Shown here one piece after another: positions 1-6,534 of a DNA stretch of 16,233 nucleotides; position 1 is the first letter of the stretch; every line of letters starts with the position of its first letter. Position numbers and translations under genes: made by a program. The notes below the pieces were generated by a model that was not told the origin of the DNA, did no database searches, and saw only the letters and a list, made by a program, of their open reading frames with translations. Origin of the DNA: an uncultured Dokdonia sp. (GTDB lineage Bacteria > Bacteroidota > Bacteroidia > Flavobacteriales > Flavobacteriaceae); contig CAKZKZ010000476.1 in assembly GCA_937124495.1 (NCBI GenBank), positions 1 through 16,233 on the forward strand. Direction: 5' to 3'.

Positions 1-569
1 GCCCAGAAAAGGCGACTGGATATATAGGGAATGCTGCGGGAAGTAAATACAATACTCCTTATTCGTATGCAAAAGAAACGTCGGTGATTTATTTACCAGA
101 AAGTGAGATTCGGGTATCTCAAGATACTGTCATAGGGGATGTCGCTTACACCACCATGACCATCGTACCACAACGTACTGTACATCAAATGCGTTTATAT
201 GCAGACATGGATACTCCATTTAAATATTTGTCATATAACGGAAAAGAATTTAAACCAGATAGTACCGAGACTTTGTATAAAAAACGGAGTAGTAAAGGGA
301 TGTTGAGCTACTATATGACATTGGGAGACTCCTTAGCGTTTACTTACGGTGTCCCTAAAGGAATAACACCTACCTTTACGCTTAAAGAGTTTTCTTATGA
401 TTTATTAGATAATCCTAGTTTTACAGTTTCGGCGAGGCCAGATACGACAAAACCAACTCCATTTGTAGGAAATGATGCTGTTATTGTAGAGCGTACGATA
501 GATCTGTCTGCTGAAGTTTATCGAAGTGCAGCAGCAAAAAATGATACGATTGTTAGTGGTCAGGAATAA
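1..569 (+). CDS. C-terminal part of a probable M28-family membrane metallopeptidase (partial)
   Basis: The reading frame is open from the window edge (first full codon at 3) to the TAA at 567-569, so only the last 188 or so residues are present and the catalytic part lies outside. The visible part is a beta-rich, soluble-looking domain with no membrane segment. It ends with 'RPDTTKPTPFVGNDAVIVERT', which resembles, from memory, the extracytoplasmic C-terminal domain of flavobacterial M28 peptidases of the FXNA/ERMP1-like type (zinc aminopeptidase domain, several membrane helices, then this domain). A GTG at 84 could be read as a start, but the frame continues upstream without a stop, so it is internal. 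The family call rests on the tail alone; any other large envelope protein with such a C-terminal domain remains possible. Confidence 0.5.
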   Translation, partial: PEKATGYIGNAAGSKYNTPYSYAKETSVIYLPESEIRVSQDTVIGDVAYTTMTIVPQRTVHQMRLYADMDTPFKYLSYNGKEFKPDSTETLYKKRSSKGMLSYYMTLGDSLAFTYGVPKGITPTFTLKEFSYDLLDNPSFTVSARPDTTKPTPFVGNDAVIVERTIDLSAEVYRSAAAKNDTIVSGQE

Positions 570-585
570 AAATAGAATCATGATG

Positions 586-609
586 TATACGCTTTCGCGA
601 AAGCGTATA
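586..609. repeat. 24-bp perfect palindrome with GCTTTCGCGAAAGC core, copy 1
   Basis: A perfect inverted repeat with no loop, centred between 597 and 598, starts 17 bases after the stop codon at 567-569. It is flanked by TATAC on the left and GTATA on the right. It could form a hairpin in RNA, but no T-run follows on the + strand, so it is a poor intrinsic terminator. The same core occurs at 5476-5495, 6503-6516 and 14096-14111. Confidence 0.9.
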
Positions 610-647
610 ATGACAACTCATACAACTGAAAAAGAATATTAATGAGG

Positions 648-665
648 TTCTCACTTTCGTGGGAA
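648..665. repeat. Short stem-loop, TTCTCAC/GTGGGAA
   Basis: A 7-bp stem (648-654 with 659-665, one G-U pair) closes a TTTC loop just upstream of the SDR gene start. It resembles the short intergenic hairpins of the type ATTCCCAC-TTTC-GTGGGAAT that are scattered through many bacterial genomes; that comparison is from memory. Being 15 bases upstream of the TTG start, it could also affect translation of the next gene. Confidence 0.45.
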
Positions 666-680
666 TGAAAAGAAAATGGA

Positions 681-1484
681 TTGAATAAAAAAATTACAAT
701 TGCTGGATTGGGATGGTTAGGAAAAGCGTTTGCATCGTCTCTTATAAATCTTGGATATACTGTAAAAGGAAGTGTCACTGATGCAAGTAAATCACAAGAG
801 CTTTCTGGGTCCGGAATTACAGCACACCCTGTTGTATTAACCGAAGGAGGTGTTACAGGTGAAGTAGGGACATTTTTGTCAGATACAGATGTATTGGCCA
901 TTATGATTCCACCAGGTCTTCGAAGAAATACAGGAGCCAATTATGCCTTGAAAATGGCACATTTTTTACACGAAATAGAAAATGCTTCTATTAAAAAAGT
1001 AATCCTAGTCAGTAGTACTTCTGTGTATGATGATGATCAAGGACATGTCACAGAAAAGGACATTCCTAAGCCACAAAGTAATGCTGCAAAACAATTGTAT
1101 GATGTAGAGCAGATATTTTTTAACACACCTGCTTTTGAAACAACCATAGTTCGTTTTGGAGGATTGTTTGGAGGCAATCGGAATCCTGTTCGTTTTTTAG
1201 CTGGAAGGACAGGACTGAGTAATGGAGATGCGCCAGTAAATATGATCCATCGTGAGGATTGTATCGGAATTCTTTTGTCCATTATTCAGAAAAATGCTTT
1301 CGGTTATATTTTTAATGGCGTTTCACCACAGCATCCTACAAAGCGATTTTATTATACAGAACAGGCAAAGCAATTAGATTTGACACCTCCTGAATACGAT
1401 GAAGAAGAAGAAGTTGTTTTTAAAAAAGTAGATAGTATTTCTGTTACGGATGTGTTAGGGTATGAATTTAAAATAGCATTGTAA
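681..1484 (+). CDS. Atypical SDR-family NAD(P)-binding oxidoreductase (YeeZ-like)
   Basis: A 267-residue Rossmann-fold protein. The first strand carries the dinucleotide loop GLGWLG (residues 9-14, G-x-G-x-x-G). The 'KKVILVSSTSVYDD' segment (about 105-118) matches the fourth/fifth strand and active-site Ser/Thr region of extended SDRs, and 'NMIHREDCI' (about 187-195) matches the conserved histidine/aspartate turn. The usual YxxxK catalytic pair is not found where expected, so it belongs with the atypical SDRs of the YeeZ type, whose substrates are mostly unknown. The start is TTG at 681: an in-frame TGA at 666-668 rules out anything much earlier, and the first beta strand begins four residues later. 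An ATG at 676 in another frame stops at once (ATG GAT TGA, overlapping this start). The gene converges on the next one with only four bases between stop codons and no terminator. Confidence 0.8.
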   Translation: MNKKITIAGLGWLGKAFASSLINLGYTVKGSVTDASKSQELSGSGITAHPVVLTEGGVTGEVGTFLSDTDVLAIMIPPGLRRNTGANYALKMAHFLHEIENASIKKVILVSSTSVYDDDQGHVTEKDIPKPQSNAAKQLYDVEQIFFNTPAFETTIVRFGGLFGGNRNPVRFLAGRTGLSNGDAPVNMIHREDCIGILLSIIQKNAFGYIFNGVSPQHPTKRFYYTEQAKQLDLTPPEYDEEEEVVFKKVDSISVTDVLGYEFKIAL

Positions 1485-1488
1485 AACC

Positions 1489-1902
1489 TTAGATTCGTAC
1501 AAGTACCATTGTGGTATCATCATAGTGTTGGATTTGGTATGTATGATGCTTTTTTTTCCATTCGGTTTCTTCAGCATCCCAAGGTTTTGTTTTGTAGTAG
1601 ATGTTTACTTTATTTTTAGAGATTAAGAAATTTTCAATGTTTCTAAAAGTCTCTCCTACTGGACAGGGTATAAAATGCTTATACAGTACTTTTTTATTTT
1701 CATTAAAAGAAATGAACTCTCCAAATTTAAATTCTTTATGACTTTCTTTTTTAGCTGATTTTAGTATAATAGTGTCTTTATTTGCCCAATTGTAGGATAC
1801 TTCCCATCTGCTGTCATAAAAATCTTCATACGTATTATGATTTTGTCCTATAAAGGGTGTAGGCATTGTAAAGATGAGTACGATGAGTATGTTTCTTATC
1901 AT
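1489..1902 (-). CDS. Small secreted protein of unknown function
   Basis: A 137-residue protein, start ATG at 1902. Residues 1-19 form a signal peptide: MIRN, a hydrophobic stretch ILIVLIFTM, and a likely cut near GQ at 19-20. There is no lipobox cysteine. The mature part is beta-rich with many aromatic and lysine residues ('WEVSYNW', 'VNIYYKTKPWD', 'HHTYQIQHYDDTTMVLVR'), which could suit a small beta-barrel or lipocalin-like fold, but I do not recognise the family. It has its own upstream region (1903-1955), and its stop faces the SDR gene stop at four bases. Function unknown. Confidence 0.7.
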   Translation of the reverse strand: MIRNILIVLIFTMPTPFIGQNHNTYEDFYDSRWEVSYNWANKDTIILKSAKKESHKEFKFGEFISFNENKKVLYKHFIPCPVGETFRNIENFLISKNKVNIYYKTKPWDAEETEWKKKHHTYQIQHYDDTTMVLVRI

Positions 1903-1955
1903 GGCTAGGCTTTTTTGTTTGCTATATACTTACCTAAACAAACTTTATTCCAAAG

Positions 1956-1985
1956 AAAAACCACCTCATTGTTGAGATGGTTTTT
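1956..1985 (-). terminator. Intrinsic terminator of the M13 peptidase gene
   Basis: An inverted repeat with arms at 1956-1968 and 1973-1985 and a 4-base loop. The 8-bp GC-containing stem (CCACCTCA with TGAGATGG) is flanked by A5 on the left and T5 on the right. On the minus strand the one odd pair becomes a permitted U-G wobble, while on the plus strand it is a C-A mismatch. The hairpin therefore best fits termination of leftward transcription from the M13 peptidase gene, whose stop is about 70 bases away. Confidence 0.75.
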
Positions 1986-2001
1986 ATGCTTTTGTACTTC
2001 G

Positions 2002-2024
2002 CACTTCGACAAGCTCAGTGTGAC
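2002..2024. repeat. Dispersed intergenic repeat fragment (CTTCGACAAGCTCAGTGTGAC type)
   Basis: The segment reads CACTTCGACAAGCTCAGTG followed by TGACA. From memory this string recurs in intergenic regions of many bacterial genomes as a short REP-like element, with CACT/AGTG able to pair at its ends. Only one copy is present in this window, so the call rests on recognition, not on repetition seen here. It lies between the M13 peptidase stop and the terminator hairpin. Confidence 0.4.
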
Positions 2025-2056
2025 ACTCAGTATATATGCTTCAGTAACTATCTATT

Positions 2057-4126
2057 TTACCAGATACGAACACGTTTTTCTGGAGCTAAGTACATAGCGT
2101 CTCCTTCTTTAATGTCAAATGCTTCATAGAATGCATCTATATTAAGAAGGGGTTGTGTTGCACGTACTTTTCCTGGAGAGTGCGGATCTGTCTTTACTTG
2201 TGTGCGTAATGCTTCATCACGGCTCTTGGTTCTCCATACAGTTGCCCAAGACATAAAAAAGCGTTGCTCTGCAGTAAATCCATCGATATCGTCTGGACGC
2301 CCATTTTCTTTAAAGAATTTTTGAAGTCCATCGTAAGCTCCTAAAACGCCTCCTAAATCTCCAATGTTTTCTCCTAATGTAAATTTACCATTTACAAATA
2401 CACTATCTAACACTTCAAGATTACTGTATTGCTCTGCAAGGGCATTTCCTCTTTCTGTGAAGGCTTTAAGGTCATCTTCTGTCCACCAGTTTTTAAGGTT
2501 TCCATCACTGTCAAAACGAGCACCACTATCATCAAATGCGTGAGAAATTTCATGACCTATTACAGCACCAATTCCTCCATAATTTACAGCTTCATCTGCC
2601 GTATAGTTGTAGAATGGAGGTTGTAATATAGCTGCAGGGAATACAATTTCATTATTAAGTGGGTTGAAATATGCATTTACAGTTTGAGGGGACATTCCCC
2701 ATTTTGTTTTGTCCACAGGTTCTCCTATTTCTGCATAGTTTTTGTCTTGACCCCATTTGCCTACGGCAGTCATATTATCAAAATAGGTTTTATCTGCAGA
2801 TACTTCCATGGTACTGTAGTCCTCCCATTTGTTTGGATATGCAATTTTTACAGTAAACTTATCTAGTTTTTCGATCGCTTTTACTTTTGTTTCAGCACCC
2901 ATCCAATCTAAGTTTTGAATTCTTGCTTTATACGCTTCGATCACATTTTTAATCATCGTTTCTGCATTTGCTTTAGCTTCTGGTGGAAACTTAGCATCTA
3001 CATATAATTGTCCTAGTGCTTCTCCTACGGTATTATTTACAGTTGCCAGTGCGCGCTCGTCTGCAGGACGTTGCTTTTCTGCACCACTTAAATACTTACT
3101 GTAAAACTCCCAATTTGCCGTTTCTATATCTGTTGTTAGCAATCCTGTTGCACTATTAAAAGTATCCCATTTTATCAATGTTTTGAGATCTTCTATTGGT
3201 GTTTCTTTTAGGAATGTATCAAGTGCTTCTGTATAACGTAACTGTGTTACGATAAGAGTGTCAAATTTTTTAGTAATTCCTATATCAGAAATCATTTTGT
3301 TTATGTCTATAGAAGAAAGCATATTATCTACTTCCTTTAGAGAGCGAGGGTTATTATAGTTACGCGCATCACGACTTTGTACTTTATCAAGACGAGGCTC
3401 TGCAAGCTGTGTCTCCATAGCTAGAATCTTAGCGGCAGCTGCTTGAGCATCTGCCTCACTATCTCCTATCCTTTGTAGCATGCGAGTTATATGTTTTTTG
3501 TATTCTTCACGAATCTCTTTTGATTTTTCATCTTGCTCTAGATAGTAATCACGATCTGGTAATCCAAGACCATTTGCTCCTAGATATACAGCATTCATGG
3601 CACTATTATTTAAGTCAGCTTGTACTCCTATTCCTATAAATGGAGAAGAAACTGATGGGTTTTTAGAAAGTACGGTTTGTAAATCAGCAATATTTTTAAT
3701 GCCTTCTATTTCTTTTAATGCAGGCATAATAGGTATAAGACCAGCTTTATTACGAGCATCTGTATCTAGTTTTGTGTCAAAAATAGCAAGCGCTTTTGCT
3801 TGATCAGAGTCAGATGCATATGCGCCACTTGCTTTTGCTTCTGCTAGTATTTTTAATACATCAGCATCTGTAGATTTGCGTAATACACTGAAACCTCCCC
3901 AGCTCGTTCTGTCTGTAGGGATTTCTGTGTTTTTCATCCAACTACCATTTACATAGTTGTAAAAATCATTTTTAGGACTTAACGATGCGTCCATGTTTTC
4001 TAAGATAATACCAGGTATTTTTTCTGTGGTATCTGTTGCGGTATCTTTTTGTGTAGTTTCTTGTTTACAGCTTGTAAAAGCAATCGTACAAGAAGCTAGA
4101 ATAGCAACTGTTTTTATTAGTTTCAT
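2057..4126 (-). CDS. pepO: M13 family zinc metallopeptidase (PepO/neprilysin-like), lipoprotein
   Basis: A 689-residue endopeptidase of the neprilysin family, the usual length. The signal peptide MKLIKTVAILASCTIAFTSC ends in a lipobox (FTSC, Cys20), so the mature protein should be a lipid-anchored envelope protein. The zinc site is complete: HEISH at 525-529 gives the two histidines and the catalytic glutamate (E526), and ENIGD at 586-590 gives the third zinc ligand E586 and D590. 'NAYFNP' (about 484-489) is the substrate-backbone-binding NAYF/Y motif. The N-terminal all-helical M13 domain covers about 45-420. The C-terminus is VRIW, like the family's CxxW end but without the cysteine. Family members cleave oligopeptides of limited size; periplasmic or surface peptide scavenging is inferred. 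It is a single-gene unit, with a terminator at 1956-1985. Confidence 0.95.
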   Translation of the reverse strand: MKLIKTVAILASCTIAFTSCKQETTQKDTATDTTEKIPGIILENMDASLSPKNDFYNYVNGSWMKNTEIPTDRTSWGGFSVLRKSTDADVLKILAEAKASGAYASDSDQAKALAIFDTKLDTDARNKAGLIPIMPALKEIEGIKNIADLQTVLSKNPSVSSPFIGIGVQADLNNSAMNAVYLGANGLGLPDRDYYLEQDEKSKEIREEYKKHITRMLQRIGDSEADAQAAAAKILAMETQLAEPRLDKVQSRDARNYNNPRSLKEVDNMLSSIDINKMISDIGITKKFDTLIVTQLRYTEALDTFLKETPIEDLKTLIKWDTFNSATGLLTTDIETANWEFYSKYLSGAEKQRPADERALATVNNTVGEALGQLYVDAKFPPEAKANAETMIKNVIEAYKARIQNLDWMGAETKVKAIEKLDKFTVKIAYPNKWEDYSTMEVSADKTYFDNMTAVGKWGQDKNYAEIGEPVDKTKWGMSPQTVNAYFNPLNNEIVFPAAILQPPFYNYTADEAVNYGGIGAVIGHEISHAFDDSGARFDSDGNLKNWWTEDDLKAFTERGNALAEQYSNLEVLDSVFVNGKFTLGENIGDLGGVLGAYDGLQKFFKENGRPDDIDGFTAEQRFFMSWATVWRTKSRDEALRTQVKTDPHSPGKVRATQPLLNIDAFYEAFDIKEGDAMYLAPEKRVRIW

Positions 4127-4237
4127 ATCTGTTTTTTGATTTCTTGATTATGGTAAATAAGACGAGATTTTTTATATAATGTTACATCGAAAATACAAAA
4201 GTCCTAGCACACTATGTAGTGATTTGATTTACAGTGT

Positions 4238-4744
4238 TTATGGTTGTTGTTTGTTCATTTTCCCCATTTGTATACGATCCCATTCTTCTTTCATTTCTGT
4301 AACCTTGATTACCTGTTCATTAGGGATGGCGATAGACAATACATAGTGTTGTACTTTCCAAACACCATCTTCTTTTTTTACAACGCCAGAACCTCTACAA
4401 ATGCCCATTTGGGTTTTAAGGTGTTCGTCAAACCAAGCAGTATCTTCATTTGTGTCTAGATAGATATTACGCTCTAATGTTGTAAAGCTCCATGCCTTTC
4501 CTTTATCAAAGTAGGGTTTTGAGAAAGATTTGAATTCAGAAATCTGCCAATTTTCAGTAGCATCTGTTCCTATAAAAACAGCATCATTGGTCATCAAACC
4601 AAAATAAGCGTCAAAATCTGCATCTGCAGCAGCTTTGTGCCAAGACACAAGCATGGCATCAATAATTTCTTTTTCTGATGTGTTTTGAGCGATTCCTATG
4701 GTCGTTAAAAGCCCTAAAAAGATGAATAGAACGGTACGTGTCAT
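4238..4744 (-). CDS. Exported NTF2-like (SnoaL_3/DUF4440-type) protein
   Basis: A 168-residue protein with a signal peptide (residues 1-19, ending GIAQ) followed by a cone-shaped NTF2-like fold of about 120 residues. The first helix is 'EKEIIDAMLVSWHKAAADAD'. Later come the 'DAVFIGTDATENW' strand (54-66) and the 'RGSGVVKKEDGVWKVQHYVLS' hairpin (117-137), which is typical of the SnoaL_3/DUF4440 group. These folds bind small ligands or act as isomerases, and no catalytic residue can be assigned here. The start codon overlaps the stop of the upstream lipoprotein gene by one base (TAATG), pointing to translational coupling and shared function in the envelope. Confidence 0.82.
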   Translation of the reverse strand: MTRTVLFIFLGLLTTIGIAQNTSEKEIIDAMLVSWHKAAADADFDAYFGLMTNDAVFIGTDATENWQISEFKSFSKPYFDKGKAWSFTTLERNIYLDTNEDTAWFDEHLKTQMGICRGSGVVKKEDGVWKVQHYVLSIAIPNEQVIKVTEMKEEWDRIQMGKMNKQQP

Positions 4745-5394
4745 TATTGGATTGGTTTAAAGATTTTTACTGGTGGTTTTCCTCTAGGAGTAATAGGAGT
4801 CGGTTTTTCTGTTTTTGGAGAACTTGTCGTATCAGTTACTTCTTGCTCAAGCAGTTTGAGCATTTCTTCTATGGTTAAGGTAAAATTCTCATTAATCTGA
4901 AGATTAAGATTTTGAACAGCATTTTTAAGTTCTATGATGGCATTTACAATTTCCTCGGGATTGGGTTCCGTTTTTTGAGCATAGTTATTTGCTATTTTTA
5001 GTTTTGTCTCTACCGATAATAGTCTAGCACTTATGGCGGGTGTCTCCAAGTTATCTGGTGTAAGATCTACAATTTCTTCTTCGGCTTCTCCTTGGCCATC
5101 AAATGTCGAAATTAAAAGAGATATTTGATTTTTCACGGTCCCAAGTGATACGCCTTGCAAGCTATCTAATCGCTTTGTGAGGTTTTGATATAATAACCAA
5201 TCTTTAACTGCTTCCTGAGCTTTTGGAGTGAGGCGTAAAGAGGGCTTCAGTCCTTGTGTGCTTTTGGAGATTGTCATAGTGTCAACGGCAACTAGGTTTG
5301 TTGTTTTTGATTCTTGAGATTGTGCCTCTTTCTTTTCACAAGCATTCAGAAGGAAGAGTGTACTTATTATGTATATGAGTATGTGCGGTTTCAT
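4744..5394 (-). CDS. Lipoprotein of unknown function, helical
   Basis: A 216-residue protein with a lipoprotein signal (MKPHILIYIISTLFLLNAC, Cys19 after LLNA) followed by a charged EKKEAQSQ linker. The middle (about 55-185) is helix-rich with heptad-like leucines, for example 'LSVETKLKIANNYAQ' and 'IVNAIIELKNAVQNLNLQI', so coiled-coil or helical-bundle packing is likely. The end (about 190-216) is rich in proline and lysine. I do not recognise the family. It is the first gene of a two-gene leftward operon, has a good Bacteroidota promoter just upstream (5417-5444), and ends on the start codon of the NTF2-like gene. Confidence 0.7.
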   Translation of the reverse strand: MKPHILIYIISTLFLLNACEKKEAQSQESKTTNLVAVDTMTISKSTQGLKPSLRLTPKAQEAVKDWLLYQNLTKRLDSLQGVSLGTVKNQISLLISTFDGQGEAEEEIVDLTPDNLETPAISARLLSVETKLKIANNYAQKTEPNPEEIVNAIIELKNAVQNLNLQINENFTLTIEEMLKLLEQEVTDTTSSPKTEKPTPITPRGKPPVKIFKPIQ

Positions 5395-5416
5395 ATGTAT
5401 TTAAAAAGTTGATAGA

Positions 5417-5444
5417 CAAAAGTAGCCTAAATAGGAATATACAA
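5417..5444 (-). promoter_or_regulatory. Bacteroidota-type promoter for the lipoprotein/NTF2 operon
   Basis: On the minus strand TTG (5444-5442) is followed after 17 bases by TACTTTTG (5424-5417), a full match to the Bacteroidota -7 consensus TAnnTTTG at a spacing compatible with the -33 TTG. The expected transcript start lies about 15 bases upstream of the ATG at 5394. Confidence 0.55.
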
Positions 5445-5475
5445 GAAAAATTTATGATTAAGTTTGCTTTTGTAT

Positions 5476-5495
5476 ACGCTTTCGCGAAAGCGTAC
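5476..5495. repeat. 20-bp perfect palindrome with GCTTTCGCGAAAGC core, copy 2
   Basis: TACGCTTTCGCGAAAGCGTA, centred between 5485 and 5486, lies between the divergent lipoprotein operon and tdh, 21 bases before the tdh start. In this position it cannot be a terminator for either gene. It lies close to where a tdh promoter or leader should be (a TAAGTTTG -7-like match is at 5459-5466), so it could be in the tdh leader RNA. Confidence 0.9.
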
Positions 5496-5516
5496 TTTTA
5501 TTTTAAAAAAGTTTAG

Positions 5517-6470
5517 ATGAAATCAAGGATATTAATTATAGGTGCTTGCGGGCAAATAGGGACAGAACTTACTTTAGCATTAAGCAAGCGATTTGGGAAA
5601 GACAAAATTGTTGCTAGTGATATACGGGAAGGAAATGAGGAAATGATGGAGAATGCTCACTTTGAGCTACTAGATGCAACAGATATGGAAGCTGTTGAGG
5701 ATATTGTTTTTAGGTATAAAGTAGATACAGTGTATCTTATGGCAGCGATGTTAAGTGCCATAGCAGAGCGTTTTCCTGCAAAAGCATGGGATCTTAATAT
5801 GAATTCGCTTTTTCACGTATTAAATCTTGCGAAAGATGAAAAAATAAAGAAAATATTCTGGCCATCTAGTATTGCTGTTTTTGGAACAACAACTCCTTCT
5901 CAAAATACGCCTCAAACAACTATTATGGAGCCTTCTACTGTATATGGAATTTCTAAACAGACTGGGGAGCGCTGGTGCGAATATTATTATCATAAATATG
6001 GGGTAGATGTACGTAGTATACGATATCCAGGTTTGATAAGTTATACCACAGAGCCAGGAGGGGGAACTACAGATTATGCCGTAGATATTTATCACAGAGC
6101 ATTAAAACATGGGCAATACCGCTGTTTCTTAAAAGAAGGAACTACGCTCCCTATGATGTATATGGATGATGCTATAAAAGCGACTATAGGAATCATGGAT
6201 GCTCCTTCTAAAAATATTAAAATACGATCTTCTTATAATCTTGCCGCTGTAAGTTATGCTCCAGAAGAGGTTGCTACTAGCATTCAAAAATATATTCCAG
6301 ATTTTAAAATAAATTACGAGCCAGATTTTAGACAAGCTATTGCCGATACTTGGCCTCAAAGTATAGATGATAGTGAGGCAAGGCGTGATTGGGGATGGTC
6401 ACATCGTTTTGATTTGAAGGAAATTACAAAAACGATGCTTGATAATTTAAAAAATAGGTATGCAGAATAG
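5517..6470 (+). CDS. tdh: L-threonine 3-dehydrogenase, GalE-like SDR type
   Basis: A 317-residue extended SDR that oxidises L-threonine with NAD+ to 2-amino-3-oxobutyrate, the first step of threonine breakdown to glycine and acetyl-CoA, in the cytoplasm. The nucleotide loop is GACGQIG (9-15), with D35 in 'ASDIRE' as the likely NAD ribose ligand. The catalytic pair is Y143 and K147 in 'STVYGISK', with S117/S118 in 'WPSSIAVFG'. The stretch 'RYPGLISYTTEPGGGTTDYAV' (169-189) is the hallmark that separates this SDR-type threonine dehydrogenase (animal, Cytophaga and Flavobacterium forms) from UDP-glucose epimerases and from the zinc-dependent E. coli Tdh. The partner 2-amino-3-ketobutyrate CoA ligase (kbl) is not next to it. 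A TAAGTTTG at 5459-5466 is a possible -7 element but lacks a good -33. Confidence 0.92.
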   Translation: MKSRILIIGACGQIGTELTLALSKRFGKDKIVASDIREGNEEMMENAHFELLDATDMEAVEDIVFRYKVDTVYLMAAMLSAIAERFPAKAWDLNMNSLFHVLNLAKDEKIKKIFWPSSIAVFGTTTPSQNTPQTTIMEPSTVYGISKQTGERWCEYYYHKYGVDVRSIRYPGLISYTTEPGGGTTDYAVDIYHRALKHGQYRCFLKEGTTLPMMYMDDAIKATIGIMDAPSKNIKIRSSYNLAAVSYAPEEVATSIQKYIPDFKINYEPDFRQAIADTWPQSIDDSEARRDWGWSHRFDLKEITKTMLDNLKNRYAE

Positions 6471-6502
6471 GTAGTATTATAGTTTTTGAAAAATTTGATT
6501 CC

Positions 6503-6516
6503 GCTTTCGCGAAAGC
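6503..6516. repeat. 14-bp palindrome GCTTTCGCGAAAGC, copy 3
   Basis: The bare 14-bp core, without the flanking TACG/CGTA pairs of the other copies, lies between the convergent ends of tdh (6470) and the TonB-dependent receptor gene (6535). It could fold in both transcripts. No T-run follows directly on either strand, so terminator activity is uncertain. Confidence 0.85.
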
Positions 6517-6534
6517 TTATAAAGAAAATACGTA

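Noticed and set aside
578..940. Open frame of 120 codons on the minus strand, overlapping the palindrome and the SDR gene
   Set aside because: It is antisense to a recognisable Rossmann-fold gene, its composition is unlike a folded protein, and its first part exists only because the palindrome is open in this frame (YAFAKAY).
4188..4203. Possible promoter elements (TATTTTCG, GACTTTTG on the minus strand) for the M13 peptidase gene
   Set aside because: Each differs from TAnnTTTG at one fixed base and neither has a TTG at a suitable distance.
4210..4221. Small inverted repeat CACTATGTAGTG upstream of the M13 peptidase gene and downstream of the NTF2-like gene
   Set aside because: Only a 5-bp stem with a 2-base loop and no T-run; too weak to call a terminator or operator.
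586..6516. GCTTTCGCGAAAGC palindromes read as Rho-independent terminators
   Set aside because: No copy has a following T-run on either strand, one lies between divergent genes and one inside a gene, so terminator is not a general explanation.
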